DNA from: JAJPHW01 sp963799065
Lineage (GTDB): Bacteria; Acidobacteriota; Terriglobia; Terriglobales; Acidobacteriaceae
NCBI GenBank assembly: GCA_963799065.1
Contig: CAWCVJ010000001.1
Span: 248,001 to 312,000 of the forward strand
Direction: 5' to 3'
DNA length: 64,000 bases
Below, one piece after another: positions 17,428 to 24,727 of the stretch; the first letter of the stretch is position 1, and each line of letters starts with the position of its first letter. The notes under the pieces are model-generated. The model was not told where the DNA came from and ran no database searches. It saw only the letters and a list, made by a program, of their open reading frames with translations. Both the position numbers and the translations under genes were made by a program.

Positions 17428-17897
17428 GATGACGACTCCGGGAGCGCGTAGATTTCGTCCAGTTGAAGTGCGCCCGCTTGCGCCAAATGATTAAGGATGT
17501 CGGTGTCGGTGATTAACAGATGACCACCGATAGACTTTCCCTCGAACTCACCGAGCAATTCAGCATCACCAGTTCGCAAGTACCGTCCGACCGCGGACAT
17601 ATATCGACCCAGAAGAGTTGCTTCACGGGAGCCGCGAACGATGATTGGGGACGCGCCCTGTTCCGTGGGAATGAGCATGTTCCGACGTCTTCGGTCGGCT
17701 TTGCTTGGTCGGACTTGACCTTCGGTGAATCCTCGAAGGTCGGCACCGAGGTACTTACGGACGGTGCGCGGGTCGATGTGCTCCTCACGAGCAGCAGCAC
17801 TCAAACTCGCCTCCGTCCGGCGCATCCTAGCCAAGACCCGAAGCGCGCGATTGTAGGTCTCCGTCTTTCTCGTCTTGCCTTTATTGCCATTTCGCAT
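17424..17897 (-). CDS. HTH DNA-binding protein, first gene of the leftward casposon operon
   Basis: 157 residues. A helix-turn-helix lies at about residues 32-51 (SLSAAAREEHIDPRTVRKYL), preceded by a basic tail (NGNKGKTRKTETYNR). The rest has no recognised domain. As the promoter-proximal gene next to the divergent cas1 arm it is a natural candidate to repress one or both arms, or to bind the ends during transposition (inference). The 155-base gap up to 18053 must hold the divergent promoters; an AT-rich GATAATAAA at about 17928 is a possible -10, but I could not pair it with a convincing -35. Confidence 0.8.
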   Translation of the reverse strand: MRNGNKGKTRKTETYNRALRVLARMRRTEASLSAAAREEHIDPRTVRKYLGADLRGFTEGQVRPSKADRRRRNMLIPTEQGASPIIVRGSREATLLGRYMSAVGRYLRTGDAELLGEFEGKSIGGHLLITDTDILNHLAQAGALQLDEIYALPESSS

Positions 17898-18052
17898 GAT
17901 TCGCCTCCAAACTGTGCTTACCAGATGCGATAATAAACACAGCAGGATCAGCGCGTTAGGGCGGCGTCAATACTGGAAAATCATATTACTTGGCAATTGT
18001 CTTGTTGATGGCCTTATTAGGCGGCAATAGTTGTAAGCGACAATCGAAATAT

Positions 18053-19042
18053 ATGGCGAACATTTTTGGGGAGCTACAAGACGATGACGCGTCAAATATG
18101 CGACCCGGCCCTAAATCGCGCATTGAGAGTAACGACCAGTTATGGGCAGACCGCGATCATCTCCTGGGACTACTAGAAACCTACTGGCATGAAATCGGAG
18201 GCAAGCTCCCGAAGGTCAAGACGGCTGCCGATGTCTTGAGCGCGACGCAGTTTCTCGAAAAGTATAGTCAAGCCTACCTCGTACAAACTCTCCTTCGACA
18301 AGACTCTAGTCCAGCCGATGGCCGACTCCTGCATAAACTGCGTCGACAGATTGGGGAGATGAACAAATCTCGCCTTGCCGCATGGAATGCTGTCCAAAGG
18401 TGGCAGTTGGACTTGGAAGCGGCAACGAATCTCGGCAATCGGGAACTTACCGAACACGAGAGAGTCCTGGTCGAAGGCGCGAAGGCAAAACGAACTGCCC
18501 AACTCGATCACGCAAAAGAAGAACTAGCGGCGGTCTCAAAGAAACAGAAGGATGCGGAGCTACGGCTACAGGAAGGTGAGACCTATTTCGCGCGGAAGGA
18601 ATTCGCGAATTTCTGTCGTAGCCGTCGCTACACGCTGAATCCACTGAATACCGCAAACGCTCTCGCTGGGCTGCCTAAACTTGGCTGGCGTCGTTCTATA
18701 GAACGCTGCCAAGAGCGGAAACCAACCAGTGCAAATGGTGGTTCTATTCAGATACTCAATTCGATTCGCCGCATCGTTCGCACATGCACAAGAAAGTCTG
18801 AAATGGTCAAACACGCTGAACACTCGTTGAGACACGCACCCATTGTCAAATCAGAGGCGTATGGTGTGTCCGAGCTTCGCAAAGACTGGTTTTATCTGCA
18901 ATGGGCGATTAGAACCGCGCTAGAGGCGAAGGTACGAACTCGCGATCTCCCATTCGCGATCACGCAAGAGTATTGGAAGAGAAAAGACACCGTCTCTGCT
19001 GTTGATCGATTCCTTGCGGAAGGTGAGTCTATCGTCGTCTGA
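18053..19042 (+). CDS. Unknown protein co-transcribed with cas1
   Basis: 329 residues from the ATG at 18053; an upstream TTG at 17990 would add a hydrophobic stretch. I recognise no family. Residues about 100-185 are highly charged and helical, likely a coiled coil (LTEHERVLVEGAKAKRTAQL and following). The C-terminal half is basic with many Arg and Trp (CRSRRYTLNPLNTAN). There is no membrane segment and no obvious catalytic motif. It ends 17 bases before cas1 on the same strand, so it is surely in the same transcript and may be a Cas1 partner in place of Cas2 (inference). A regulator or end-binding protein is the alternative. Confidence 0.75.
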   Translation: MANIFGELQDDDASNMRPGPKSRIESNDQLWADRDHLLGLLETYWHEIGGKLPKVKTAADVLSATQFLEKYSQAYLVQTLLRQDSSPADGRLLHKLRRQIGEMNKSRLAAWNAVQRWQLDLEAATNLGNRELTEHERVLVEGAKAKRTAQLDHAKEELAAVSKKQKDAELRLQEGETYFARKEFANFCRSRRYTLNPLNTANALAGLPKLGWRRSIERCQERKPTSANGGSIQILNSIRRIVRTCTRKSEMVKHAEHSLRHAPIVKSEAYGVSELRKDWFYLQWAIRTALEAKVRTRDLPFAITQEYWKRKDTVSAVDRFLAEGESIVV

Positions 19043-19059
19043 ATTAGGAGGAAACTGAA

Positions 19060-20565
19060 ATGAGTGCAGTTAACTCGTCAAATGCAAATATACAACCCGG
19101 ACGTGAGGGCGTGATTACGCTATCGGGATACGGAATTCATGTAGGCGTTGACCGGGGACACTTATCGCTAGAAGACGGAATCGGGGCCGAGCGTCGCACA
19201 TCCAGACTGCCACGCGTCGGACACGGTCTCAGACGCCTGGTGGTAATTGGCTCCGATGGGATGGTTTCTCTTGCCGCGCTTCGTTGGCTTGCGGATCAAG
19301 ACGCCGCGTTCATCATGCTCGAACGGAGCGGCAAGGTGCTCGTCACGACTGGCCCTGTGTCCTCTTCCGATGCCAAACTCCGACGCGCTCAAGCGCTGGC
19401 AAACGAATCGGGTGCGGCACTGCGGATCACGCGGGAGCTAATCACACGGAAACTTGCGGCACAAGAGGACGTTGCTCGACACAAGCTCCTGCTTTCCGCA
19501 GTACCGGAAGCGATTGCCGGATTCCGTGAAGAGGTTGCGACTGCTGATTCTATCGCTACGATTGCCATACTCGAATCACAGGGAGCCGCCGCGTACTGGT
19601 CGGCATGGCACAATCTTCCCGTCAATTTCCCCAAGAACGATCTCCATCGCGTACCGCAGCATTGGCGGGTTTTCGGAACTCGCAATTCGCCTCTGACTGG
19701 ATCGTCACGGCTTGCGGCCAATCCCGCCAATGCAATTCTCAATTACCTCTACGCTGTTCTCGAATCCGAGACGCGTCTCGCGGTTGCAGCGTTGGGCCTC
19801 GATCCCGGCCTTGGCGTCTTGCATGTTGATACCGCGAACCGCGACAGCTTGGCTTGCGATGTCTTGGAACCGATTCGCCCCCAAGTTGATACCTACTTGT
19901 TGAACTGGATCACGCGCCAACCATTGCGACGAGAATGGTTTTTCGAGCAACGCGACGGCAACTGTCGATTGATGGCTCCGCTCACAGAGCGATTATCTGA
20001 AACTGCACCGACTTGGCGACGTGCTGTGGCTCCAATTGCGGAATGGGTTGCCCTGGCATTTCGTTTAACGATACGAAAGCCAGATCGTCGTCCCTCAACA
20101 CCATTAACGCAGACTAACAAACGAAAGGCACAGGCAAATGTAGGTCTCGCGCCTGCTAACGCTCCCCGCCCCGAAAACTTCTGTCATGAGTGCGGGAAGC
20201 CGGTCGCCAAAGGGAGCGGGCTTTGTGCGACCTGTATCGTTCCAGTCTCGCGAGATAGGATGCTTGAAATAGCAAAACGAGGCCGCATAGCTTCTAAGTC
20301 CGCCGAATCCAGAAATAAACTAGCTTCCACTCAGCGACGGCAAGCGGCGGGACGCTATGGTTGGCTTCCATCGAATCAACCGCAATGGCTTACGGAGGAA
20401 ACATACAAAGCGGAAATCAAGCCACTATTGCGAGACCTTTCTGTCTCGCAAATCGCGAATGCGCTTGAGGTTTCGCGCCCTTACGCTGCCAGCATTCGGG
20501 TTGGGCGACGGGAAGCGCACCCCCGGCATTGGTTAACTTTGGCGAGGATGGCGAAGGTCGTGTAA
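19060..20565 (+). CDS. cas1: Cas1-family integrase (casposase) with zinc ribbon and C-terminal HTH
   Basis: Endonuclease/integrase that would join the element's ends to target DNA. The Cas1 metal site is complete: E172 in ILESQGAAAYW, H255 in LGVLHVD, and D267/E270 in LACDVLEPIRP. Typical Cas1 helices also show (NPANAILNYLYAVLESE, about 221-237). The N-terminal beta domain (about 15-100) is present. After the Cas1 fold (about 335) come a four-cysteine zinc ribbon (C375, C378, C389, C392) and a helix-turn-helix near 458-480 (SVSQIANALEVSRPYAASIR), extensions absent from CRISPR Cas1 but expected of casposases. A strong ribosome site AGGAGG (19046-19051) sits eight bases before the ATG. No cas2 or CRISPR array is nearby. 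Confidence 0.93.
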   Translation: MSAVNSSNANIQPGREGVITLSGYGIHVGVDRGHLSLEDGIGAERRTSRLPRVGHGLRRLVVIGSDGMVSLAALRWLADQDAAFIMLERSGKVLVTTGPVSSSDAKLRRAQALANESGAALRITRELITRKLAAQEDVARHKLLLSAVPEAIAGFREEVATADSIATIAILESQGAAAYWSAWHNLPVNFPKNDLHRVPQHWRVFGTRNSPLTGSSRLAANPANAILNYLYAVLESETRLAVAALGLDPGLGVLHVDTANRDSLACDVLEPIRPQVDTYLLNWITRQPLRREWFFEQRDGNCRLMAPLTERLSETAPTWRRAVAPIAEWVALAFRLTIRKPDRRPSTPLTQTNKRKAQANVGLAPANAPRPENFCHECGKPVAKGSGLCATCIVPVSRDRMLEIAKRGRIASKSAESRNKLASTQRRQAAGRYGWLPSNQPQWLTEETYKAEIKPLLRDLSVSQIANALEVSRPYAASIRVGRREAHPRHWLTLARMAKVV

Positions 20566-20614
20566 GGGAAGTTGATGGCCCCAATCTCTAGTTTGTGGCG
20601 TCGCGGGCCCTGAC

Positions 20615-20953
20615 CTAATTGTCATATGAATCCGCGAACGTGCTAGATTTCATGTTGAATCCGGCGGATTCAATCACCTGCTTCGCCCTATCGAGAAATT
20701 GCTTTCCTTCGTCATCAGGCGCGTACTTAAACACCACATTAAATGAAATCGACCTTCCTTTGGCTTGCGGGTATCGTTCATAGAGCTCGCCGCCCTCGAC
20801 GAAAGCGAGATATGCGTTGAGCTTACTCTGGAGGACTGTTCGATGAACAAAACTGTTCGTCCAGTCCAAATGATCGGTAATGGTCAACACCACGTGTCCA
20901 GTGCGCTCGTCGATGCTCACGATATCAACCCGATCTGTTTCTTCAACCGACAT
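20615..20953 (-). CDS. DUF6572-like protein, likely toxin immunity protein
   Basis: 112 residues with the family pattern of DUF6572: VDIVSIDERTGHVVLTITDH near the N terminus, then LQSKLNAYLAFVEGGELYE and PQAKGRSISFNVVFKY. Proteins of this family frequently follow RHS or other polymorphic toxin genes. Here it lies directly downstream of a truncated nuclease-like toxin tip (20985-21147), so it is the probable immunity protein of that tip (inference from position). It is the last gene of the leftward-reading cargo and converges with cas1, 49 bases away. Confidence 0.75.
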   Translation of the reverse strand: MSVEETDRVDIVSIDERTGHVVLTITDHLDWTNSFVHRTVLQSKLNAYLAFVEGGELYERYPQAKGRSISFNVVFKYAPDDEGKQFLDRAKQVIESAGFNMKSSTFADSYDN

Positions 20954-20984
20954 CCAATCGCCTCATGGAACCAAAATTGTTGAT

Positions 20985-21147
20985 TTAATCCGGATCAGAA
21001 GGTCTAACTACATTCACGCTTGTCGGGGGGATTTGTGTTCCCCCGGTATAAGGAGGCTTCCCGCGACCAACAACGGTTGCCCCAGTCTCCCCGATCTCTG
21101 GATGCGCCAGAGTTTGGTTTGGCGTCAATCGGGCCGTGGCGGAGGAT
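20985..21147 (-). pseudogene. C-terminal remnant of a nuclease-like RHS toxin tip
   Basis: The last ~55 codons of a toxin tip: ALTEAKSSATARLTPNQ followed by GATVVGRGKPPYTGGT and a proline-rich end (IPPTSVNVVRP). The ExK triad EAK followed by LTPNQ resembles the end of the core of restriction-endonuclease-like toxins. The upstream part is missing and the frame runs into the neighbouring immunity gene in a different frame, so this is a fragment without its own start. The stop lies 31 bases before the DUF6572 gene. Confidence 0.6.
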
Positions 21148-21996
21148 TTAGCCTCTGTAAGGGCTACGTCCCCTCTTAGAACCAAGCGAGTCGATTGCTG
21201 CTTCCCAACCGTCATAATCTCCGCCAAACTGCGCCGCCAAAGCCTCCATCTCATCGCGACGCTCATCCATTTCCTCGCCGGTCTTCGGTGAAGCCTTTGT
21301 TGCCAACGCAAGCCACTTTTCTCCATCGGGGCTCTGGCGAACTTCAACCGAGAAACCCCGACTGCGGAGCCGTTCACCTGCTTCCTCTGCATTCGGCTTC
21401 TTGGGGAAGTAGAGAAAGTGTCGCATACCCTTCTCCAAGGATTCGTCCCCTGCAACTTGCTTTTTCTTTCTCTCTGCCGCTTCGACTACATCCTGCATTA
21501 GCAATTCTGCTGCACGTTCTGGTGTCCAGCGGCGGGCGAGATTCTTCACCATAGCGATATGCGGCCAAATCTCAAGTATGGATAGCCTTTCCTGTTCAGG
21601 CGTCAGCTGGGTAAGGAGCGGCGTGCGCCGCAGCTCTTCTAGTGTGAGGCGACTTGCCGCGCTAATAATTCTCCAGCGAATTACCCTGCGAAAGTCATCG
21701 AAGGCTGCGGCATGTCGCATCATGGGATGGGCTTTCGCCCATTCGGGAACGGGTTGGTTCGACACAACCTTGGCTTGGCCAGTACGAAGGGCATAGTTCA
21801 TGATGTAAAAAACAAAGTACAGTTCCTTCTGTCGAGCAAGACTTGCCAAATCGGAAACGTGATTCTCGTACAGCCCAGGGAGCACTCTGACCAGTTCGCC
21901 ACTTGTGCCCCCGTCGTGCGTGTACTGAACGTAAGCCAGACCTGCTGGCGTTTTGATTTCACAGATATCGCCGATTTTTGGTTTCTTCCCAGCCAT
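21148..21996 (-). CDS. RraB-domain protein, likely immunity to the GIY-YIG-like toxin tip
   Basis: 282 residues in two parts. The C-terminal ~85 residues (RHFLYFPKKPNAEEAGERL, then VEVRQSPDGEKWLALATK) fit the RraB/ribonuclease E inhibitor fold, often found in immunity proteins. The N-terminal ~190 residues (KIGDICEIKTPAGLAYVQYT, barrel-like, then helices) resemble no family I can name; an Imm26-type domain is possible. The start is 14 bases downstream of the GIY-YIG-like tip stop, the standard toxin-immunity arrangement. Function as immunity is inferred from position and domain type. Confidence 0.7.
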   Translation of the reverse strand: MAGKKPKIGDICEIKTPAGLAYVQYTHDGGTSGELVRVLPGLYENHVSDLASLARQKELYFVFYIMNYALRTGQAKVVSNQPVPEWAKAHPMMRHAAAFDDFRRVIRWRIISAASRLTLEELRRTPLLTQLTPEQERLSILEIWPHIAMVKNLARRWTPERAAELLMQDVVEAAERKKKQVAGDESLEKGMRHFLYFPKKPNAEEAGERLRSRGFSVEVRQSPDGEKWLALATKASPKTGEEMDERRDEMEALAAQFGGDYDGWEAAIDSLGSKRGRSPYRG

Positions 21997-22010
21997 GTAT
22001 TCAGCAATCC

Positions 22011-22469
22011 TTACGGTAGGTAGCCGATGGACTGAAGCACCTCTCTCCCAAACGTCACCGCTTTTTCGTAGATGGGATTCGATTTCGCAATGCTATTTAT
22101 CTTGTTGGTGAGATTTTCTAGCCCGTGGTGCTCGATAAGCGCTTGTTCGACCCCCCGAGCTCCAGTCCTCGTAAGCCCTTTCACGAGCGGGACAAGCTCC
22201 TCGCCGTGCGCAGCCTCACGCGCCACTAGGTCCTTCGTGATGCCAACGTAAGGGGTTGCCGCCTTCGAGTACACGGAGACAGCTTCCCCTTCTCCTGTGG
22301 CAAACCCGGCGACGAAGCCGAGACCAACCGCAGCCTTCTCCGTTCCGTTGTTGGAAGATGGAGAGGACACACCCGAGAAGGGAATGTTAGAGTCGATTTC
22401 TTTGATGTACGTCTTTATGAAATCAACTTCTGCATGCACGGCCTTTTGAACGGTCGACTGATTTTGCGC
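22011..22469 (-). pseudogene. Orphan RHS toxin tip, GIY-YIG nuclease-like
   Basis: Displaced C-terminal tip of an RHS toxin of about 150 residues. It starts at AQNQSTVQKA, homologous to AQNTSTLQKA of the full-length RHS protein at 31368-34717, and ends with the toxin domain: PYVGITKDLVAREAAHG, then TRTGARGVEQALIEHHG and INSIAKSNPIYEKA. This pattern fits the RHS tips related to GIY-YIG nucleases. No RHS core precedes it. Instead a primase gene in another frame abuts it at the shared sequence GGCGCAAAAT (22461-22470). It can be expressed only after recombination onto an RHS core, or through read-through initiation. Confidence 0.75.
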
Positions 22470-23140
22470 CCGTACATCTCGATCACCTGGCTGCTCAGAT
22501 CGAAGATTGGAATCACCACACAGCCAACGAAGTGCTCGTGGCCGCTGTCGCGGTAGATGCCGAGCTTCTGCAACTGTCCGCGCTGCTCTGCACCCGCGAC
22601 GCGATTTTTGTCCGGCAGACGGTAACCCAGCGTGCGGTTGGCGAAGCCCAGCCGGAACTGCTCCACCATCTCCGCCGATTGCAGACCGCGCTTGAGGAGG
22701 TACTGCTGCGCCTCGGGCGACTGCTTCAGTGTCTCGTGGTAGTAGCTCACCACGATTTCGAGCAGCTTCTTGTCGTCCGCCGTGTGCTCGATCAGCGGCG
22801 GCAGCTTCGGCACAGTGGAGATTTTCGGCGGCGGATCGGCGCTGGCGGCGGAAGACGGAAGATAGTCGCGTTTCAGCAACTCCAGCGCGTGCTTGAAACT
22901 GACACCCTCGGCGCATTTCACCCACTCGATCACGTCGCCTTTGCGCTCACAGCCGAAACAATGCCACTCGTTCTTCACCGGATCGATACTGAGGCTGGGA
23001 TTGGTGTCCTTGTGGAAAGGGCACAGTCCCATGAGGCTCCGGCCCACACGCCGCAGTTTGATGCCGCGCGCCTCCGCTAACCGCTGGATCGAGACTTCCC
23101 GCTTGATCCGCTCCTTCACCTCGGGGGGAACGTAGGCCAT
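22415..23140 (-). pseudogene. DnaG-type CHC2 primase, truncated at its 3' end
   Basis: N-terminal part of a bacterial primase. The CHC2 zinc finger is intact (CPFHKDTNPSLSI, then WHCFGCERKGD), followed by the start of the primase core (about 110-225) ending at VIEMYGRKI. The catalytic TOPRIM metal residues that should follow are missing because the frame is replaced by an RHS toxin tip at 22461-22470. The ATG at 23140 is chosen because AAGGAGG lies just upstream; a GTG at 23158 would overlap that ribosome site. Plasmid-like primases of this kind occur with XRE and MobC-type genes, as here, so this is debris of another integrated element. Confidence 0.8.
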
Positions 23141-23163
23141 CCGGCTTGCCTCCTTCACCTCGT

Positions 23164-23192
23164 TTTCATGGTTTTTGGAAAAACCTTGTCAA
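23164..23192 (-). promoter_or_regulatory. Possible promoter of the truncated primase
   Basis: On the minus strand TTGACA (23187-23192) is followed after 17 bases by ATGAAA (23164-23169), about 24 bases upstream of the primase start. The -35 is perfect and the -10 is poor. Confidence 0.35.
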
Positions 23193-23223
23193 GAGGAAAG
23201 TGATATTTTTTCTGCGTGACAAA

Positions 23224-23244
23224 AATACTAAACAGGTTAGTATT
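23224..23244. promoter_or_regulatory. Palindromic operator upstream of the XRE regulator
   Basis: AATACTAA and TTAGTATT form a perfect 8-bp inverted repeat separated by ACAGG. It lies six bases before the XRE gene's first ATG and between the two divergent genes. A weak promoter (TGACAA, 18 bases, TATTGT) overlaps the right arm, so binding there would block transcription. This is a probable autoregulatory site of the adjacent XRE protein. Confidence 0.6.
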
Positions 23245-23250
23245 GTGTCA

Positions 23251-23670
23251 ATGAGTTTCGACGATACGCATACACTGCGGCTCATGGGAAAGAGAGCAGG
23301 CAAGAAACCGCCATTGGATTTCGGCGGAGAAACCCTCGGCCAGCGCCTGGCTCGCCTTCGCAAGCAACGCGGGTTTACACAAGTGGAACTGGCGGAGAAG
23401 ACCGGGATCACTCAGGTCCTGATTTCTGCCTATGAGACGGACCGGGCCTATTTCTCGGTCGAGATGGCCGTGCGCTTTGCTTTGACCCTGGGGATCAGCT
23501 TGGATGAGTTGCTACATCCGAAGGCCAAGAAACTCTCCGGTAAGAAACCTAGCCGTCGCGTGCTGCGCCGTCTGGAACAGATCGAACGCCTGCCGCGTCG
23601 GAAGCAGACGGCCTTGCTGACCACGATTGATGCTTTCCTGCAGTCCTCTGAGACTGCTACGGCGTCGTGA
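23251..23670 (+). CDS. XRE-family HTH transcriptional regulator
   Basis: 139 residues from the ATG at 23251; a second ATG at 23284 is equally possible, as neither has a clear ribosome site. The HTH_3 domain spans about residues 27-85: LGQRLARLRKQRGFTQVELA, then TGITQVLISAYETDRAYFS. A basic linker and a helical tail (LEQIERLPRRKQTALLTTIDAF) follow, probably for dimerisation. It is divergent from the truncated primase, with the perfect palindrome 23224-23244 in between, the usual arrangement of a self-repressing regulator of a plasmid-like module. The first-choice start would place the operator in the core promoter. Confidence 0.85.
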   Translation: MSFDDTHTLRLMGKRAGKKPPLDFGGETLGQRLARLRKQRGFTQVELAEKTGITQVLISAYETDRAYFSVEMAVRFALTLGISLDELLHPKAKKLSGKKPSRRVLRRLEQIERLPRRKQTALLTTIDAFLQSSETATAS

Positions 23671-23728
23671 TCGGGACACACCCCGCCCATTTTTCAATCA
23701 CATTTTTTCCTAGCTGGAAGCAACACAG

Positions 23729-23816
23729 GAGCGGAGAGGGAGCTGGGTCAAGGGCGCGCGGTTTTTGCGCGTTCATCGGAGCGCAGCGCAGACCCTTGAC
23801 TCGGCTCCCGCGCTCC
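23729..23816. repeat. Large imperfect inverted repeat beside the MobC-like gene
   Basis: Arms 23738-23754 (GGGAGCTGGGTCAAGGG) and 23793-23809 pair at 15 of 17 positions, with an outer 6-bp pair (GGAGCG 23729-23734, CGCTCC 23811-23816). It lies between the convergent XRE and MobC-like genes. It could be a bidirectional terminator, a structured RNA or part of an origin of transfer; the sequence does not decide. Confidence 0.55.
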
Positions 23817-23844
23817 GTACACTCCCAGCGGAAAAAATGGGAGA

Positions 23845-24213
23845 TCACCTCTTGCCGCCGCTGGGTTTTTCTCGCTGCGGTTTCTCGCTCGCCGGCTGCT
23901 GCAACTTGGCGGCGAGCTGGTGCTTGGCTTCGCTGATTTGATCCAGCATTTGGTTGAACTTCTCCGGCGTCACTTTCTCACCTGCCGCCACAGGCCCCAA
24001 CACGTTCACCAGCAGCAAGCGCACTCCGATGATCTCGGCCAGGGCCGGATCGTGGGCCGCTGCATTGCTGGCCGACCCTCCCCGCAAGATCACCTCGCGG
24101 CACCATTCGCCCAGCGTCCGACCGTCGGCCTGCGCCGCCGTTTCCAGCTGCGCGTACTCTTCCTCGCTGACTTTGAAACCGATGGATTTCGTGCGCAGCG
24201 GCGGCTTCACCAT
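23845..24213 (-). CDS. MobC-like ribbon-helix-helix mobilisation protein
   Basis: 122 residues. The N-terminal ribbon-helix-helix (RTKSIGFKVSEEEYAQLETA, then GRTLGEWCREVIL) is typical of relaxosome accessory proteins that bind an origin of transfer next to a relaxase. The C-terminal half is helical with a basic Lys/Gln/Pro-rich tail. No relaxase gene is left in the window, which supports the view that this region is a decayed mobilisable element captured inside the casposon. Candidate DNA targets are the inverted repeats on either side (23729-23816 and 24360-24421). A generic RHH repressor is the alternative. Confidence 0.7.
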   Translation of the reverse strand: MVKPPLRTKSIGFKVSEEEYAQLETAAQADGRTLGEWCREVILRGGSASNAAAHDPALAEIIGVRLLLVNVLGPVAAGEKVTPEKFNQMLDQISEAKHQLAAKLQQPASEKPQREKPSGGKR

Positions 24214-24727
24214 GTCCCGGCTTCCTCTCTCGCCATCACAGCCGAGACTAGCAGCCGCGCTTAAGAATCAACAAGTTCGCCTGCGCTAACTTCAGGTTGC
24301 TCTACAGCACCCTGACGGCGGGATTTTTTTCTTAGCTGCTCTCGTTTCAACAAGTTCGCGCACGGTAGCCGAAAGTTACCGTGCAGCACCCTTTCAGGGG
24401 TGGAGTGTCACCTCCTCCACCCGATGCCGAAGGCAGCGCAAAAACCTCAACCCTGCAAACCAGCCTCCGGGAGCACCAACCGCTCGCACGACCGGGCCGG
24501 AATCGCCATACTGACGGGTCAGGAATCGGCGGCAGGATCGGGACGGGAAAGCGCGGCGTCCTCGCCGGGATCGGCCAACCAAACCCGCAGCTAAGGGAAA
24601 AACTCTCCGCCCTAAAACGCCCAGAAAACCAGCGTACCTGTCTGGGCCTCACCCGCTCCTCGATCTGCGCTCTGGCGGGCTGTAAAACGCAAACGGCAAG
24701 CAATCCGCTCGCCGGTCGGATCGTTCG
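24214..24727. other. Non-coding region with two hairpins, possible origin of transfer
   Basis: No convincing gene. It contains two perfect hairpins: GCACGGTA/TACCGTGC (24360-24367/24377-24384, 9-base loop) and GGTGGAG/CTCCACC (24399-24405/24415-24421, 9-base loop). It also has a repeated CAACAAGTTCGC (about 24269 and 24348), each copy followed by AGCACCCT. Short open frames on both strands have low-complexity translations and no ribosome site. Location upstream of a MobC-like gene makes an oriT remnant possible. Confidence 0.45.

Noticed and set aside
19060..20565. Cas1 as part of a CRISPR-Cas locus
   Set aside because: There is no cas2, no effector cas gene and no regularly spaced repeat anywhere in the window. 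PolB, HNH and terminal inverted repeats fit a casposon instead.
20985..21455. 156-codon frame read as one gene
   Set aside because: Only its last third resembles a toxin end. The first part is the wrong frame of the RraB-domain immunity gene.
22011..22925. 304-codon frame read as one gene
   Set aside because: Its N-terminal half is the antisense-like wrong frame of the primase; only the part after the octamer at 22461-22470 is toxin tip.
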